From: Xestospongia bergquistia
Taxonomy: Eukaryota > Porifera > Demospongiae > Haplosclerida > Petrosiidae
Direction: 5' to 3'
NCBI GenBank assembly: GCA_963965975.1
Contig: OZ014416.1
Span: forward strand, 3,224,001 to 3,288,000
Length of the DNA stretch: 64,000 bases
The stretch's first letter is position 1. Each line of letters opens with the position of its first letter. The notes beneath the pieces were generated by a model, which was not told the origin of the DNA, ran no database searches, and saw nothing but the letters and a program-made list of their open reading frames with translations. The translations under genes were made by a program, and so were the position numbers. Positions 12,301 through 25,792 of this stretch are shown here, piece after piece.

Positions 12301-15300
12301 AATTGATTTCCTTGTTATATTGGAGGGAGATTTTGAGAGAGCATTAAATGTAGTCTAAATGAACCTGGATTTACTATAGTTGAGTTCACCACCTTAGATA
12401 TGATGTATGGGAGTAATGAGTTATTGAATAATGATTGTCTTTTTTTGTAGAGTATCTGGTCGCCGATCTGGTAAATTAACAACAGAGGTAAGCTAAGTGT
12501 ATGTACATGTACATTAATATACATGTGTAAAAATGCTCTTTGTTTTGTTTAATTACTCATGTACTTATGTCATGTAAATTAGAACATTGGTATGTACTCT
12601 CTCTCTTCTTTGCTAGACTAAAGAAGAACAAGAAATTGTTTTCAAAAGTTCCAACGTTTTCTTAAAAGTATGACTTGTTCAACTAGAAGAATTCAGGAAT
12701 TTCCTCTAGTCTTATTTATGGTTACCTATCTATGCTAATTTATCTAATCATGTACATGTATATATGTGTATAGATTCTTAGACTTCTAAGAATAACTGTT
12801 GTCTTTCTTGTCATATGCTCTTGTTTTACATTCCCATATATTTCTTCCCTCACAGAGAGTATGAGCTTTCTGAAAAATGTGATGGGACAATGTGTTTGCA
12901 AATATACATGTACACCAAGGAGGTAGCTGTCATGCTTAAGACAGCTTAAGTTAATTGGCTCTAGAGACTACTCTAATATAATCAAAGCTTGTTCTGTAAC
13001 TTAACAGTCATAAATCCTAAACCATCAACTGTTCAGATGGCTGCATAGAAATTGTTTATTTGTGAGCATTTGTTGGGAACTCTTATGTCCATTCACTGTT
13101 TGGTATCATTTTCATATTTGTGGTCTAAAATATAATCTTAATTTAAGTAATGTATGACATTTTGTGAATCCAAAGACCAATGTTTACTGACAAGACTTAA
13201 ATTGTTTTAAAATCAGATGATAGTGTACGTACATGTACTTATGCATTTGAAGTGATTGTTTCCATTATATTTGAGGTAATGATGCCAGTTATTGCATCTA
13301 TCAGAGAATGCACATAAGAATGATGTTAGTGTTCCTGCCTTTTTAAGAATTTTGCCTCATAAAGTACTTACTTACCACATAATATTAACTTTAATATTTA
13401 AATTCAATATTTTATTATTATTTTATTATAGGGGACACAAAGTGCTAATCCTCATAATGACTACTCGCAACATTTTCTAGATACTGGACAAAGACCACAA
13501 AATTTCATAAGAGATACAGGTTACCTACATAAATGTCTATGTCTATATTATTACACATTATTTGTGTTTTCTTACTGTGCATTGCTTGCATACACCTGCT
13601 GTGACTAAAAAAATGTATATCATGATCACCAAAGAAGCTACACATACCTTAATTGAACATGATAACATCAGAAACTGTTAAATACTACTCGTCTCTAATA
13701 GTACATATCTTAATACTTCACTGTTATGATACAACAATATCTGTTTTGTCATAATATTACATGTTGTAATGTAAGGCAAGGGCAGTTATACAAGGTTCCT
13801 CTTTGACTGTGTGCTACAGTGAATTTAAATTAACAATAGGTAATCTCTAGTAATATAATTTCAAGCAATATTTGTGCATTTCAAGTACCAAGTGGACATC
13901 TGAGATAGTGCAGTTATGGCACCTGCAACTTGAATACAAATCTTTATGAGATCAAAGTAATGAATTATAATAAATTTAGTAAACTAATGCAAAGAAACTA
14001 ACTTTTTGAAAGCCTAATATATAATCTGAATTTTAAACAAGGTGCTAACTTCAAGGAATGCAAGGAAACTGTACCATGACTACGTGCACTGGTAACTGCA
14101 TCACATAGAACTCATATTGTACCAACACTTATGTGTTTTGTGGGTATGAATATGGGTATGGTCTTTGGGTATGATCAATTATGAATTCTTAATAAGCACT
14201 CTCCTGAAAAACATTGGCTATGACTTATCACATAGAGTCTTCCCTTTGATTATAGGACTTCGAGAAAGGTTTGAAGAATATCCAAAACTAAAGGAACTTA
14301 TTCGTCTCAAAGTAATGACATGAATAGCTACCATACTAACTATCAACACTACAGTAAGACCAATGTTGTTGTAGTGATATTACTATAGACATACATTATA
14401 ATTTTGTAACTCTTACTCTGAACTACAATTATTAAAGGAGGAAAGATTTTAAATCAAGACATCAATTAAAGATGTATTTACCTTTTTTGAAAAGAATTCT
14501 GACAACATGTTATTGTTGTATTTGTACATGTACAATTGTAAATAGTTTGTTCAACTATTTTATTCATTTGTTATAGGATGAACAAATACGTAAAGGTGCT
14601 ACACCACCAATGTATCTCAAATGTGACCTTTTGACCTTTGACATTACTAGCTTGGGTTCAAAGTTTGATGTCATTCTCATTGATCCACCCTTGGAAGAAT
14701 ATCAGAGAAAAACATCAGGGATCACATTCTCATGGCAACCATGGGATTTTGAAGAGGTATGTGTCTATTAGAGTATTGATGTTGGCTTTCTAGTTGTTGT
14801 TCTCTGAATTAAGGACTTATTATGATAGTTCAAGTTTGGTGATACACAGTTTACATGCACTGCATGAATAGATGTTGAAAGCAGCATAGTATAAGCCAAT
14901 TATTAAATATAGGACCAACCTTGATAAAACTACATATACACATTGCCTTTAATAGGACAATACATGCGCTCATTTTACAGGGTACGTAAAGCTATCTTGA
15001 ATATTCCTTTCTGTTCCTGTAAGCATGTACATGTATATATAACAATGTCTCGTATAATCTTACAAATCACTGTCATTTTAATTATCTTTTATTATATTGT
15101 AATTATTATTAGACAACTGTGATCTAAGTACTACTAGACATAGAGATTACACATTTGTAGCAATAGTTATATCATACATGTGTAGTTAATGACTGTTACT
15201 CTATAGACATTATTATATACTCTGGCCTATTTGAACTTGACCCCCGACTCAATGGTTATTATATCTCAGACTATGAATAATTCCAGAGAAATAGTCTGTA

Positions 15301-18300
15301 CAATTCGTTTCTTCTTACATCTCCACTAAAATACACAACAAGACTCAAAAAATATCCTATAATTGTTACAGAAGATGAAACAGACTAGAACTACAAAGAT
15401 TATATAATTATCAGCAGAGTCACTGGGAAACTAATGGCTACAGAATGCCTAGAAATAATGATTAATCTTTTAAAAAGCTTCAATCTTTGTCAGTCACACT
15501 CATCATTGTAGTGCTCTCAGTTAGGGTTTTTGAATGTTGTTGGTTGCTATAAGCATTTATGGTTAAAGGATCCAGTTTAATTTTGTTTGTTGCTCTTGAA
15601 ACTTGCACGTATGAAAATAATGGCACAAACTTAACTGCTGTATTCATGACATATGGTTCAAAATACTTATAGGACTGCCTGGAAGCTCAGCATACCAGGT
15701 GGAATAACTAGAGCACTTTCTTTTCAGGAAAGTGGTAAATTACAATTCCTATATAAAGTGATTTTTTCACTCCACATGATGTGATGTCACACATAATTTG
15801 TATATCAATAATAATTTTGGCACATATGTTCACTAGTTGAAGCAAAAATATTAAGAAATAGTAGAAATACCTTTTGTAACAAAAATGTGAAAGACTAACA
15901 ATGAAACAACAGTAACTTATAATGAAATCTGTTGATGAGATCTGCAAAAGAGGCCATGTCCAACAAAGTTTGAAAACCTTTCTGTTAGTGAAATTCCACT
16001 AATCATTGTCAAACTCAAATTGGATAGAGTACACAAGAAATACAGAATATACTGTATTTCTTGTATTATATTGTTTTCTGAGCTAATGGTGATGTCTTGC
16101 TTTATACATGTTCATTTAATAATTAATATTAGTTTGGGTAATGTCATATCATCATACTGATGAATAAACGTCATTGTTGTGGCCTTTATTTTGTTTCTAT
16201 CTTATAGATTATGAATCTCAAGATAGAGGAGGTAGCAGCATCACGTTCTTTCGTATTCTTGTGGTGTGGTTCTTGTGAAGGACTAGATCTAGGACGTGAG
16301 GTAGTAAGAGTGTGGTATGTGTGGTATTGTAAGAGTGTGGTATGTGTGTGGGGGGGTCTACTTGCTTTGAGTGATTAACATATGGTGTGAGGTATAGTAA
16401 ACGTATATTAATTGCTTTTGTTATGTTTTCCTTTATGGTAATTTGTTTGATGTGTTGTCCACGTTGTTCTTAGCATGGTTTAATTAGCATTGTTCTTGTG
16501 TGTGTGTGGATAGATAAAGGAATATTGTATGTATTATTTAATATGTACATCTTATATCTCTATACTATAGTGTCTCAAAAAGTGGGGTTTCCGGCGGTGT
16601 GAGGACATCTGTTGGGTGAAGACTAATGTTAGTGATCCTGGTAATACTACACACATGGAGCCTAAATCAATCTTTCAACATACTAAGGTACGGAATCCCT
16701 GTACATAAAACTATGGAATGTAAAAATCTGTATTTGAAGAATTAATTATATATTTAATAAACCATATACATATATGTGTATATGTAAGTAAGGTTATTAC
16801 TTGTTTGTACACATTAACAATGTCTTAGAAAAACATTGTGTAATCTGAAGTGGTACATTGACTTTGTGGGTGGTGTTCCTCCTGTTATGATGACATTATG
16901 ATTGTTTTTTTGCCATATATTACTTCGTGTCTATGAAAGTATTGTTGAGAAATGAGAGTTAATTATAAAACATGTGTGTATGTGTACATGTACATGTAAT
17001 TTTAATTTATTCAGTGTTTCTTTACAGATCACTTATATATGCATCCATTCTCACTCTATTTGTCTTTTATTTTAGGAACATTGTCTTATGGGTATCAAAG
17101 GGACTGTGCGACGTAATCAAGATGGCCATTTTATTCATGCAAATATTGACCTTGACATTATTATAACTGAAGAGGTATTTACATGTACACAAAACAATGC
17201 ACAATGTAAGAGATGTTATGTATATTCCCTGTGAAGTCTTAGCATTATGTAATAGAATTGATTATTATTTTCTTTGCTTGTTACTACCAGACCCATAATT
17301 GTTTTGGATCACTTGATGACTACATGTCAACTTATATAATTCTATGCAACAATCAAAAGTGATGAACAGAATTAAACCACATACATGTACTTGATCTGCT
17401 GACAATACAAATGGGATTGTATCTGCATTATCATATGACTATGGGTGTGGCTGATCATTCTTTGAAGCTTGATTCTCCAATATTGTAGTTACTGCTTCTA
17501 TTGATCCTCTGCTGTACAACATTTCACCCCTTTTGAAAACAATGATAGGATGAAATATTGTTAACTATGTGACCTATACATTGGTATCCATACAGTATAT
17601 TGTTTGAACCCCCTTTCACATTTTAGTAACAAATGTGCCATAAACTCTGCTCTTTTTAGTTCAATTATGTCTGTATGCTGTGCTGCTTCAACCAAAAAGG
17701 AATGTTAGTGCAATTGTTGGCTATTAGTGGATCTGCATAGTATGTTTTAAGCATATTGATAGCTAGACTCTAGACTCTATACTTTATACTTAGAACTTGC
17801 ACTATATAAAATACTGTATACTATATTGACAATATAACTATGAAGCTGAACAAATACCATGATTGTCCATAGCGAGCATGTCATGTTCATTTCTTTTTTC
17901 CTTAGCCTGAACTAGGCAATATTGATAAACCAGAAGAGATATTCCATATTATTGAACACTTCTGTTTAGGAAAAAGGCGACTTCATTTGTTTGGCAATGA
18001 TGCTACTGTTAGACCAGGTAAGAAGAGTATTACACATGTATAATACTGTACTTGCAGTCATTAGTTGGAAAGTCTTAGAGCCAAAATTAGATATTGTAAC
18101 AAATAGACGGTAGCTGAAAAGCTATCCAAATGCAAATTATCAATCAGTTAAACTGTGGTTTTCAGGTCATTTATAGTGCTTCTGTAGTTTTATTAATTGA
18201 TTGTTATTGGGTGTCATGGATGTGAGACCATACAGTATGTGAAGTCTCTTAAGATAACTTAAACAAAATTGTAATGTATTTTTGTTGTTATTATCTAGGT

Positions 18301-18528
18301 TGGTTAACTCTTGGACCAAATCTTTCAAGTTCCAACTTTCATAAAGAAACGTACACATCTTATTTTGAAGGGGAAAATGGGTTTCTTCTCAAACAAACTG
18401 ATGAGATAGAGAGCCTTCGTCCAAAGACTCCGCCTCCGAAAGGCCGAGGAGTGGGACGTGGTGGTGGAAATATAACTCTACCAGGAGTTGGTGGTAGAGG
18501 AATAATGGGTCGTGGATTTTCATCATAA
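9347..18528 (+). CDS. METTL14: METTL14, m6A methyltransferase non-catalytic subunit, 12 exons
   Basis: METTL14 is the RNA-binding, structural partner of METTL3 in the nuclear complex that writes N6-methyladenosine on mRNA. Exons: 9347-9550, 11934-12037, 12451-12487, 12617-12667, 13432-13519, 14256-14311, 14577-14756, 16208-16300, 16571-16687, 17076-17174, 17906-18017 and 18299-18528. All phases agree, giving 456 aa, the same length as human. Residues 1-115 are a divergent Lys/Arg-rich N-terminus. From about residue 125 the conserved MT-A70 domain follows, with [93 protein letters not shown] and RPGWLTLGP. The SAM-site motif is DPPL, where METTL3 has DPPW and human METTL14 has EPPL. The tail is a short Gly/Arg-rich stretch, reduced compared with the human RGG tail. 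AATAAA occurs near 18680. Decayed duplicates lie downstream. Confidence 0.95.
16305..16360. repeat. Short GT-rich direct duplication in METTL14 intron 8
   Basis: The motif gtaagagtgtggtatgtgtg occurs twice in a row just after the exon 8 donor, followed by a run of G. The second copy also resembles a splice donor context, but using it would add out-of-frame sequence, so the first donor is kept in the gene model. Confidence 0.6.
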
Positions 18529-19740
18529 TGTCATGATTTGAAAATCTTATTTGATTATAATAATTATTATAATTGAAATTATATAAAAGTTGCACTTTGT
18601 GGTATTTCAGAAACCACTCTGGAATAGAAGGTGATTGTTGTTATGGTGATTGTTTTGTAAATTTGTGTCCAATGATGTTAATAAATTTAGTTGTAATTTT
18701 ATGGTAGGAAGAGAGATTATGTTTTCTAATTATCATCTAAGTAATGTAAATGATTCCATATTATGTTTGTTTTGACTTCACAGACAAAAGTGATAACTTA
18801 TGGGAGATTCTAGATATGTTGTATGAAGGGTTGTGAATCTGTTATAGGAACTGCAAGAATGTGAAAATTCCATTGTGGCAAGCAGTTTAGTACAGTTGTG
18901 CCTGAAGTTACATGATAGCTCAATATCTTTAAAGAGCAGTGATACTACATAAATTATCTAGTTCTCTTCACGTGCAATGTACAGAGTTGCTAAATTTTCT
19001 ATTTTTTTCATGGATTTTGATTAGGTGGTCCTTCACTGAAATCTATACATAATTATTGTCACAAACAACTATGCATTTGGGTTTATCAGTCAATTCTGAT
19101 ACTCATTTTAACCTATGATTTGTCAATTACTGAAATGGTTGACATTTCGACTTTATACTTATGCAATGGTCCAATGTCTAATGATGTCAAGGACTTACTA
19201 GATCTGACATAGTCTCGTGTAGCCAGTCCCCTCCCTGGCTACACAAGACTAGATCTGACATATCAAGTTACAAAGGTGTATTGGAGACCACATGGTTCAA
19301 GAGGGATACTTAAAAATCTTTAGAAGTAATTTGGTTACTACTTGTGAAAGGTGAAAAATGTCAAAACGATGGGAATTAGAATTAGTGCGTATTATATTAC
19401 ACAAGGATGTCATTCAGTGCTATATTTTGTCAAGCAGGTCATCCTCTGCTGAACTGAATGAGAATTTCAACTGAAAAATTTGAGAAAGTTTACTTAATTT
19501 ATGGAGAGATATCTTAACTGCAACTGGCAGGAAATTTAATTTTAACACCAAGAAAGCACTCACAACATAGCATTGATGGGAATGGTTACATCAGATTCTG
19601 TAAAAATGGCTGTATGATGTACAAGTCACTTAATTCACAATGGGCGTGGCTTAAACTGGCTTTACTCTAATTAGAAATTTTTAATGAATAACAAACACTG
19701 AATAAAACATACTGTATATGACACTTTTTGCTCAGTTTGG
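18529..19740. other. METTL14 3' flank, no further gene
   Basis: This holds the METTL14 3' UTR with an AATAAA near 18680, then AT-rich sequence without a supported gene. The only structured element is the hairpin with flanking direct repeats at 19197-19261. Confidence 0.5.
19197..19261. repeat. 16-bp hairpin flanked by 14-bp direct repeats
   Basis: The arms agtctcgtgtagccag (19211-19226) and ctggctacacaagact (19235-19250) pair at 15 of 16 positions around an 8-base loop. The direct repeat ACTAGATCTGACAT flanks them at 19197-19210 and 19248-19261. The layout resembles a tiny insertion with a target duplication. Confidence 0.75.
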
Positions 19741-20535
19741 ATAACTGGGAGGCTCAAATCTTCACTCAGGATTAACAAGTCTAGGAACCACTTGCTTTGT
19801 AAATGCAACTCTTAAGATAATCCTTCATATTCTTCTCCTACAAGAATAATATATATAAATAAAGATTCCCGCAATAATTGTTATTGTCAATATTATAATG
19901 ATATAAACATACTCTTTGTTACATGATGCTGTATATGCTTGATAAAAAGATTGAAGAATCTCTTCATGCAGGAGGGGGCTAAGGTGATACAATCAACAAA
20001 GATCTACAATCAACTGAATAGTAATTGACAAAACTAATATGAAGCAAATTACATATTTTATAGAATTCATTCCACACTGGTCTCCAGGTGATCAGGAAGA
20101 TGCCCATGAGTTTCTTACTTAAGTACTTCTTCAAATCAAAGAGAGGTATTTATAGTCAATATTAGTGGTTTTGATATATAATTAATAATTTAATCACAAG
20201 TGACACCAATACACACAAATTAACTGAAACTACAATAACTACTAAGAACACATACATACATAAAATGTATATTTCACATAATGTGGTTGATTGTCTAAAA
20301 TGTAGACTGTCCAGACCTTCTAAAACATAACCAATCAAATCTACAAGTAGTTGTGGAGAAAAAGATGGGGTTTTACGTCCAAGGTAAAAAAAGCATTTTC
20401 AAACTAGTCTAATATAATCGGTTCCACTACCAAAAAAATAAATGCAACAGTACAACAAGATCTGCATTCGTTGCCATCAATTTTGATACTTCAATTACTA
20501 AGGTATACTCTACAAATTGTTTAACAATAAATATA
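19741..20535 (+). pseudogene. Broken ubiquitin-specific protease (USP, peptidase C19) fragment
   Basis: Three separated USP signatures occur in the right order. The Cys box GLTSLGTTCFVNATL is at 19769-19813, with the nucleophile codon at 19793-19795. The downstream box GDQEDAHEFL is at about 20086-20115. The block LPSILILQLLRY lies near 20470-20505 and matches the family's LPxxLxxHLKRF strand. Intact USP36/42-like enzymes hydrolyse ubiquitin from proteins using these boxes. Here a TAA stop follows the second box (20119-20121), several more stops lie between the boxes, the spacing is far too short and the catalytic His region was not found. It is therefore a dead relic. It abuts the MULE transposase remains downstream on the same strand, so it may have been carried by that transposon or be an unrelated older pseudogene. 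Confidence 0.6.
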
Positions 20536-21599
20536 TGAAATTACATATATAGATTCCTTTAGAAGAATGGTAAAGCACAAAAATGTGCATCACTAGTACC
20601 TTTTCTGATGAATTACATCTTTGTGATGTACAAGCAAAATTACGAAGCTATCATAACATACAATTTAGGATACTACAGTTATGCTTGACCTGATGGAAAT
20701 GATAGAGCACATTGGACCATCTAATACACAAGGTTATTATGTTTTCTACATTTTAAAACAAAAAAAGGCGATTCAAGATGGATGACTCCTTGGTATGCAA
20801 TACAAGTGATAACAACAAAATACAATTACTTCAAGTTATACCAAGTTATACATGGATCTTGATGAGATCATGCAAAGCAGGTTTACATACTGATATAAAA
20901 ATATACGGCAAGGGGTATCCAGTTTCATGGTGTCTAAGTAACAAAGAGGATCAAATACTACTGACACATTACTTTGAAAAAGATTGGAGCATTATCTCCA
21001 AAGTGGTTTATGTCTGATGACTTTGATGGGTTCTATATGCATGGACATCAGTATTCAAAAAACCTATGTTTGTGGCATGTGGATTGTGCCTGGAGAGGTC
21101 CCATGAAATTTATCAGTGACAAAGAGCAAAAGTGTCAAATCTACCACACTCCTCAACACACTTCTTGAAGAAGAGGATGACAACAACTTTGAATTACTTT
21201 CAATGAATTTATGACATGTACCAACAATAACGAGAGTACACAATCTTTCACTAAGTACTTCAAGCTAGAGTACAGTCAATGCAAACATAAGTGGGCTACA
21301 TGTTTTAAAAAAATAGCTGGTATCAACACCAACATGTAGGTTAAATCATTCCATCACACACTAAATTATTTGTATATGAAAGACAAAATCAGTTGGTGTG
21401 TTGGTAAATGTGTTCATCTGCTCATGAAGATAGCAAAAGACAAAGTTTTGAAAGACTAATAAAGTTAGAGAAGGGAAAGACATCATATCAAATACATTTT
21501 ATTAACAATAGACATGTACAATTACAGCTTTCAATACAAGCTGTAACAGAAACTCAGTGTAATGAATGGACACCTCTACATCAAAACCTGAAACCACTA

Positions 21600-21766
21600 T
21601 GTAATATCTGTGCTTACTATTGACTAAGATTTATTGTAATAATAACACAAAGACACAGACACAAAACAACCTCTAGATAAGAATTAGGAACCAATACAAC
21701 TGAGCATGCTCTAACCATAATAATATTCATACATAATTATTAATAACACAATTAAGATCCACAACA
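21600..21766 (-). repeat. Gypsy 3' LTR (left on the plus strand)
   Basis: This 167-bp repeat matches 25805-25971 with about 11 substitutions and no length difference. It is the 3' LTR because the coding regions read leftward. No obvious long polypurine tract is visible immediately upstream of it in the element's own orientation. Confidence 0.92.
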
Positions 21767-22132
21767 CTTCTTACAAAAGAAATGAAACAACAATACATGA
21801 TAGAATGTATAATAAATTCACTGAGTATTATCCATGACTACAATTGTCAAAAGTATCGATCTGGTGGATAACGAACTTGTTGAGGGTAGCGTCAAGTAGT
21901 ATTGGTTGCAGAATCATCTGAATTAACTGTCTCGGATTCACTACATGACCGATTAGTACCAGTATTCTGATCTAACTGAGATTCAGGTTCTGGAAAGGTA
22001 ACATGACTACTGACTAGGATATTCCTAGGTGACATCAAGTTCAGTACTTTGACCTTTACTCAGTAACTGGTCCACATGACGTTTCCAAATGATCCCGTCT
22101 TCGATTTCAACCAAAAACGTAACATCACCCTT

Positions 22133-23018
22133 CTATTCCACTATTTTGACACTAATCCATGATGGGTCGATATCACGATAACTACGAACCATGACTTGCT
22201 GCCCTACTTCAAGTTGCCTGAACTGTGAATGAGTGTCATGGTTACTCTTCTGTAGACCTTGTTGGTTACAAACTTTAGTTTCTGTATTAGGTTTTAGTAA
22301 GTCAAGTACAGTTCTTAAAGGTCTTTTTAGCATTACTTCAGAGGGAGGTTTGCCAGTTGTTGAGTATGGAGTTGCTCGGTAAAACAAGAGAAAATTTGAG
22401 AGTGTATACTGACTAGTGTGACCTTCTTTCTTTCCTTTCTTAAGAGAATTTTTTTAGAGTTTGGACCAGTTTCTCTACAGCACCACTTGTTGACGGGTGA
22501 TATGGGGCTGACTTGAAATGTTTAATGCTGTTGCTACAAAGAAAAATAGCAAACTCATTAGAGGTAAACTGCGGGCCATTATCAGATACCAGCTGTTCAG
22601 GTAGGCCAAAAACAGAGAAAATGTGTCTTAGAACTTCGATTGTTGCCGTGGTAGATGTAGATGATACTTCCCAGATCTCTGGCCATTTAGAGTAACTATC
22701 AACTACAAGCAAATATGTCTTACCAAACAGTGGTCCAGCAAAATCAACATGCACATGTTGCCATGGCTGGCTTGGCCAAGACCAAGGGTGTAATGGTGAA
22801 CGAGATGGAACATGTTGAACAGATAAACATGCATCACAAGATTTACCTAACTGTTCAATTTCTTTATCAATTCAGGGCCACCACACAAATCCTCTAGCTA
22901 CTAGTTTCATCTTATTCATACCCATATGGCTGATATGCAATTCCTCAAGAACTCAGAGATCTAAGTTTCTTGGGTACAACTACACGAATTCTTCACATGA
23001 CACAATTAGACTCTATTG
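22133..23018 (-). pseudogene. Gypsy integrase region, broken
   Basis: The central part (22440-22754) holds the catalytic core: HVDFAGPL with the first Asp, LVSDNGPQFTS with the second, and a Glu in GAVEKLV, giving a DDE layout. Upstream (about 22755-23018) is the zinc-binding linker, broken by stops. Downstream (22133-22387) is the C-terminal region in another frame. In an intact element this protein would insert the cDNA into host chromosomes. The frames are disconnected, so it cannot be made as one protein. Confidence 0.8.
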
Positions 23019-24605
23019 TTAGCTCATTTGACCGGTGGTAGTATGGTTTGAGGTCTTCTGAATTTCGGCTGGCCATCCATATCTTGTATAATGTAGAACA
23101 TTACTCATAATAAGATCATTACGAGTGACAATCTGGAGTTCAGTACCCATAACAGGTAAGGTGCCAATTTGAGCAAGATTAAACATGGCTGATGCTCCTT
23201 CACTTAAGGAAGACTCATCTTCAGTAACTGATAATGGAAGGCGAGATAGCCCATCAGCATTTCCATGAGCATTAGTAGATCTGAAAATAATGTTGTAATG
23301 ATAGGTTGACAAAAGTACAGCCCATCTCTGTAGTCGAGCAGCTGTTAAAGAAGGTATACCTTTACAAGATCCAAATATGGTAGTCAGTGGTTTGTGGTCA
23401 GTAATTAAGGTAAAATCCCTACCATACAAATATTGGTTAAATTTCTTTACACCAAATATTAATGACAACCCTTCTTTCTCAATTTGAGAATAGTTCCTCT
23501 CTGACTTTGAGAGGGTCTGGGAGGCAAAAGATATAGGCTTCTCCACCCCATCCGGTGTGACATGGGACAAGACCGCCCCAATGCCATACTGGGAGGGATC
23601 AGTTACTAATCGAATAGGGAGTAAGGGATTATACTGGGTGAGAACATGAGAGGAGGTCAACTTTTCATTAGCCTCTTGTACTGCCTTTGTACATTCTTCA
23701 GACCACACCCATTTACAATTCTTTTGCAGTAGGCTGTTGAGGGGTTGTAATGTAGATGCTAAGTTCGGTATAAATTTGCCATAACAATTAACTAAGCCTA
23801 AATAGGCTCTCAATTCAGTGACATTCTGAGGCTTGGGTCCATTCACAATTGCTTCAATTTTGCCTGGGGTAACATGCAAACCTTCACGGCCAAGATACTC
23901 AACATGATCACACATAAACTTACATTTATTTTTCTTCAACGTGATTCCATGATATTGTAAATGTCGGGGTACTTCTTCGAGATTGGCGAGATGTTCTTGG
24001 TCATCAACTCCTGTTATTTGTATATCATCAATACAGCAGATAGTATGAGGTATCCCTTGTAAAATATTGTCCATAGCCCACTGAAAAATAGCAGGAGCAG
24101 AGGCAATTCCGAAAGGCATTCTTGTATATTGGTAAAGTCCACGATGAGTATTGATGGTGACTAGGCCTTTGGATTGATCGTCCAGCAACATTTGCTGATA
24201 TGCCTGAGACAAATCTAGTTTTGTGAATTTCTTACCTCCTAATACAGAAGCAAATAATTCTACAGGTTTTGGTAATGGGTATTGATCAATCTCTAATGAT
24301 GGATTAAGCGTGACCTTATAGTCACCACATATACGTATAGAGCCATCTTTTTTGGGAACAGCAATGATAGGTGCTGCCCGCTCACTAAATACAATAGGCT
24401 CAATGATTCCAGCTGAATGGAGCTTGTCAAGTTCTCTCTCTACTCCATCTTTAAGTGCAAAAAGTACGTGACGAGGGCGCCAGAACTTGGGGGTAGTATC
24501 AGGTTTGAGACGTAGTTTTGCAAAATACTGAGACACAGTTCCCAGAGTGTTACTGAATACCTTGTTGATTAATAGGTCTACTCCACTGATGAGGAATGTA
24601 TGCAA
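23019..24605 (-). pseudogene. Gypsy reverse transcriptase-RNase H, long open frame
   Basis: This 528-codon frame covers the reverse transcriptase fingers and palm (KDGSIRICGDYKVTLN, KLDLSQAYQQ, MPFGIASAPAIFQ) and the RNase H domain (TDPSQYGIGAVLSH, QIEKEGLSLIF, TDHKPLTTIFG, NADGLSRLP). The active-site motif reads CIDDI where the family normally has YxDD, so the tyrosine is replaced while both aspartates remain. The frame is open throughout but is cut off from protease and integrase by frame changes. The domain order is typical of Ty3/gypsy. Confidence 0.88.
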
Positions 24606-24682
24606 TATTTCATGCCAATTTAGGATGAGATCACTCCACCAATTTCGTCCTAGTAGAGCTGGTCCAGCTCCTTCGACAACTA

Positions 24683-24946
24683 CTAGATCCAGTTCGACTT
24701 CTGATCCTGGTAATTTACATGAACAGTGATTTCTCCTACTACATTCATCATTTCTGAAGTATACGTCTTCAATATTACATCAGACTTGTATAGTTTGTAC
24801 TGAGAAAACTTGGATTTGTACTCCTGTTGTGATATAATGGAAACAGCAGCTCCAGTGTCTACTTCCATTATCAACGGGCTGTCTCCAGTTCCGACTTCAA
24901 CTTTGATTGGTCGACGAGCTTTGGCACCTACATTAAACAGCGCCAA
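24683..24946 (-). pseudogene. Gypsy aspartic protease region
   Basis: The 87-codon frame carries the retropepsin active-site triplet in EVDTGAAVSII, followed by a strand-rich region ending in VGEITVHVNY. In an intact element it would cleave the polyprotein. It lies between Gag and reverse transcriptase in the expected order and is out of frame with both. Confidence 0.75.
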
Positions 24947-25078
24947 GTCTTGATTGGGAGCCGATGACTGATTACCGCTCTTATCTTCTATTTCTTCTAT
25001 ATATTTTGTTCTCTGTGATCTAGAGCGTAGTTCTGACCGTTTGGATGTCTCACTCGGGTGAAGACTACTAACTGGAGG

Positions 25079-25792
25079 TCAGCCTCTCATAGGTCCTTTA
25101 CAGCAACAGACAGCTTTCAAGCGACCCCTTCTGCCATATTTCAAACAATCAACATCTTTATAGCAACACTGACTAGCAGTATGATTCGATTTACCACACC
25201 TGTAACATGTTGCACTTAAAGAAGAGACTTGATTAGTGAGACCACTTGGGACTGTAGCAGCATTCTTTATTGCTAGCGTCTGTTTGTCAACCGACTCGAT
25301 ATTTTGAGCCATCTCCATGGCTTTCGTGAATGTTAGCTGATCTTCTAATAGTAGTTGTTTCTGAGTCGATTCTTTCCAAAGTCCACACACCAAGTGATCT
25401 CTTAAGGCATCATCGAGGTATGCCTCGAACTGACAGTGAGTCAATAACCGCTTTAATTCGGCTACATACTCAGCAACACTTTCCCCCTCTTTTTGGGTCC
25501 TCTTGTGAAATTGAAACCACTCAGCAATCACTGACAGAGCAGGTTGGTAATGCTTCTTGAGTATTTCCATTATGTCTTCAAACGTTTTGTCCTTGGGTAA
25601 GCTAGGCTGTAACAAGTTCCTGAGTAATGCATAGGTACTTTTTCCTACGATGGTTAGAAACACGGGAACTCTCTCCTCCTCTGGCACTTCATTTGCAATG
25701 AAGAACAGATTAACTCACTCCACATAAACTGAAAATGACTCTGCCGATGGCTCAAATTCTAGCATTTGACCATATGTGGGTTTAAATGCCAT
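25079..25792 (-). pseudogene. Gypsy Gag with an in-frame stop
   Basis: Gag starts at the ATG complementary to 25790-25792, inside the primer-binding site. A TGA at 25715-25717 interrupts it at codon 26, and the frame then stays open for more than 200 codons. The capsid-like part is helical (EEERVPVFL, then FQFHKRTQKEGESVAEYVAEL, a motif typical of gypsy Gag). The first zinc knuckle CYRCGKSNHTASQC is intact (CX2CX4HX4C). The second is degenerate, having lost a Cys and the His. Confidence 0.82.
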
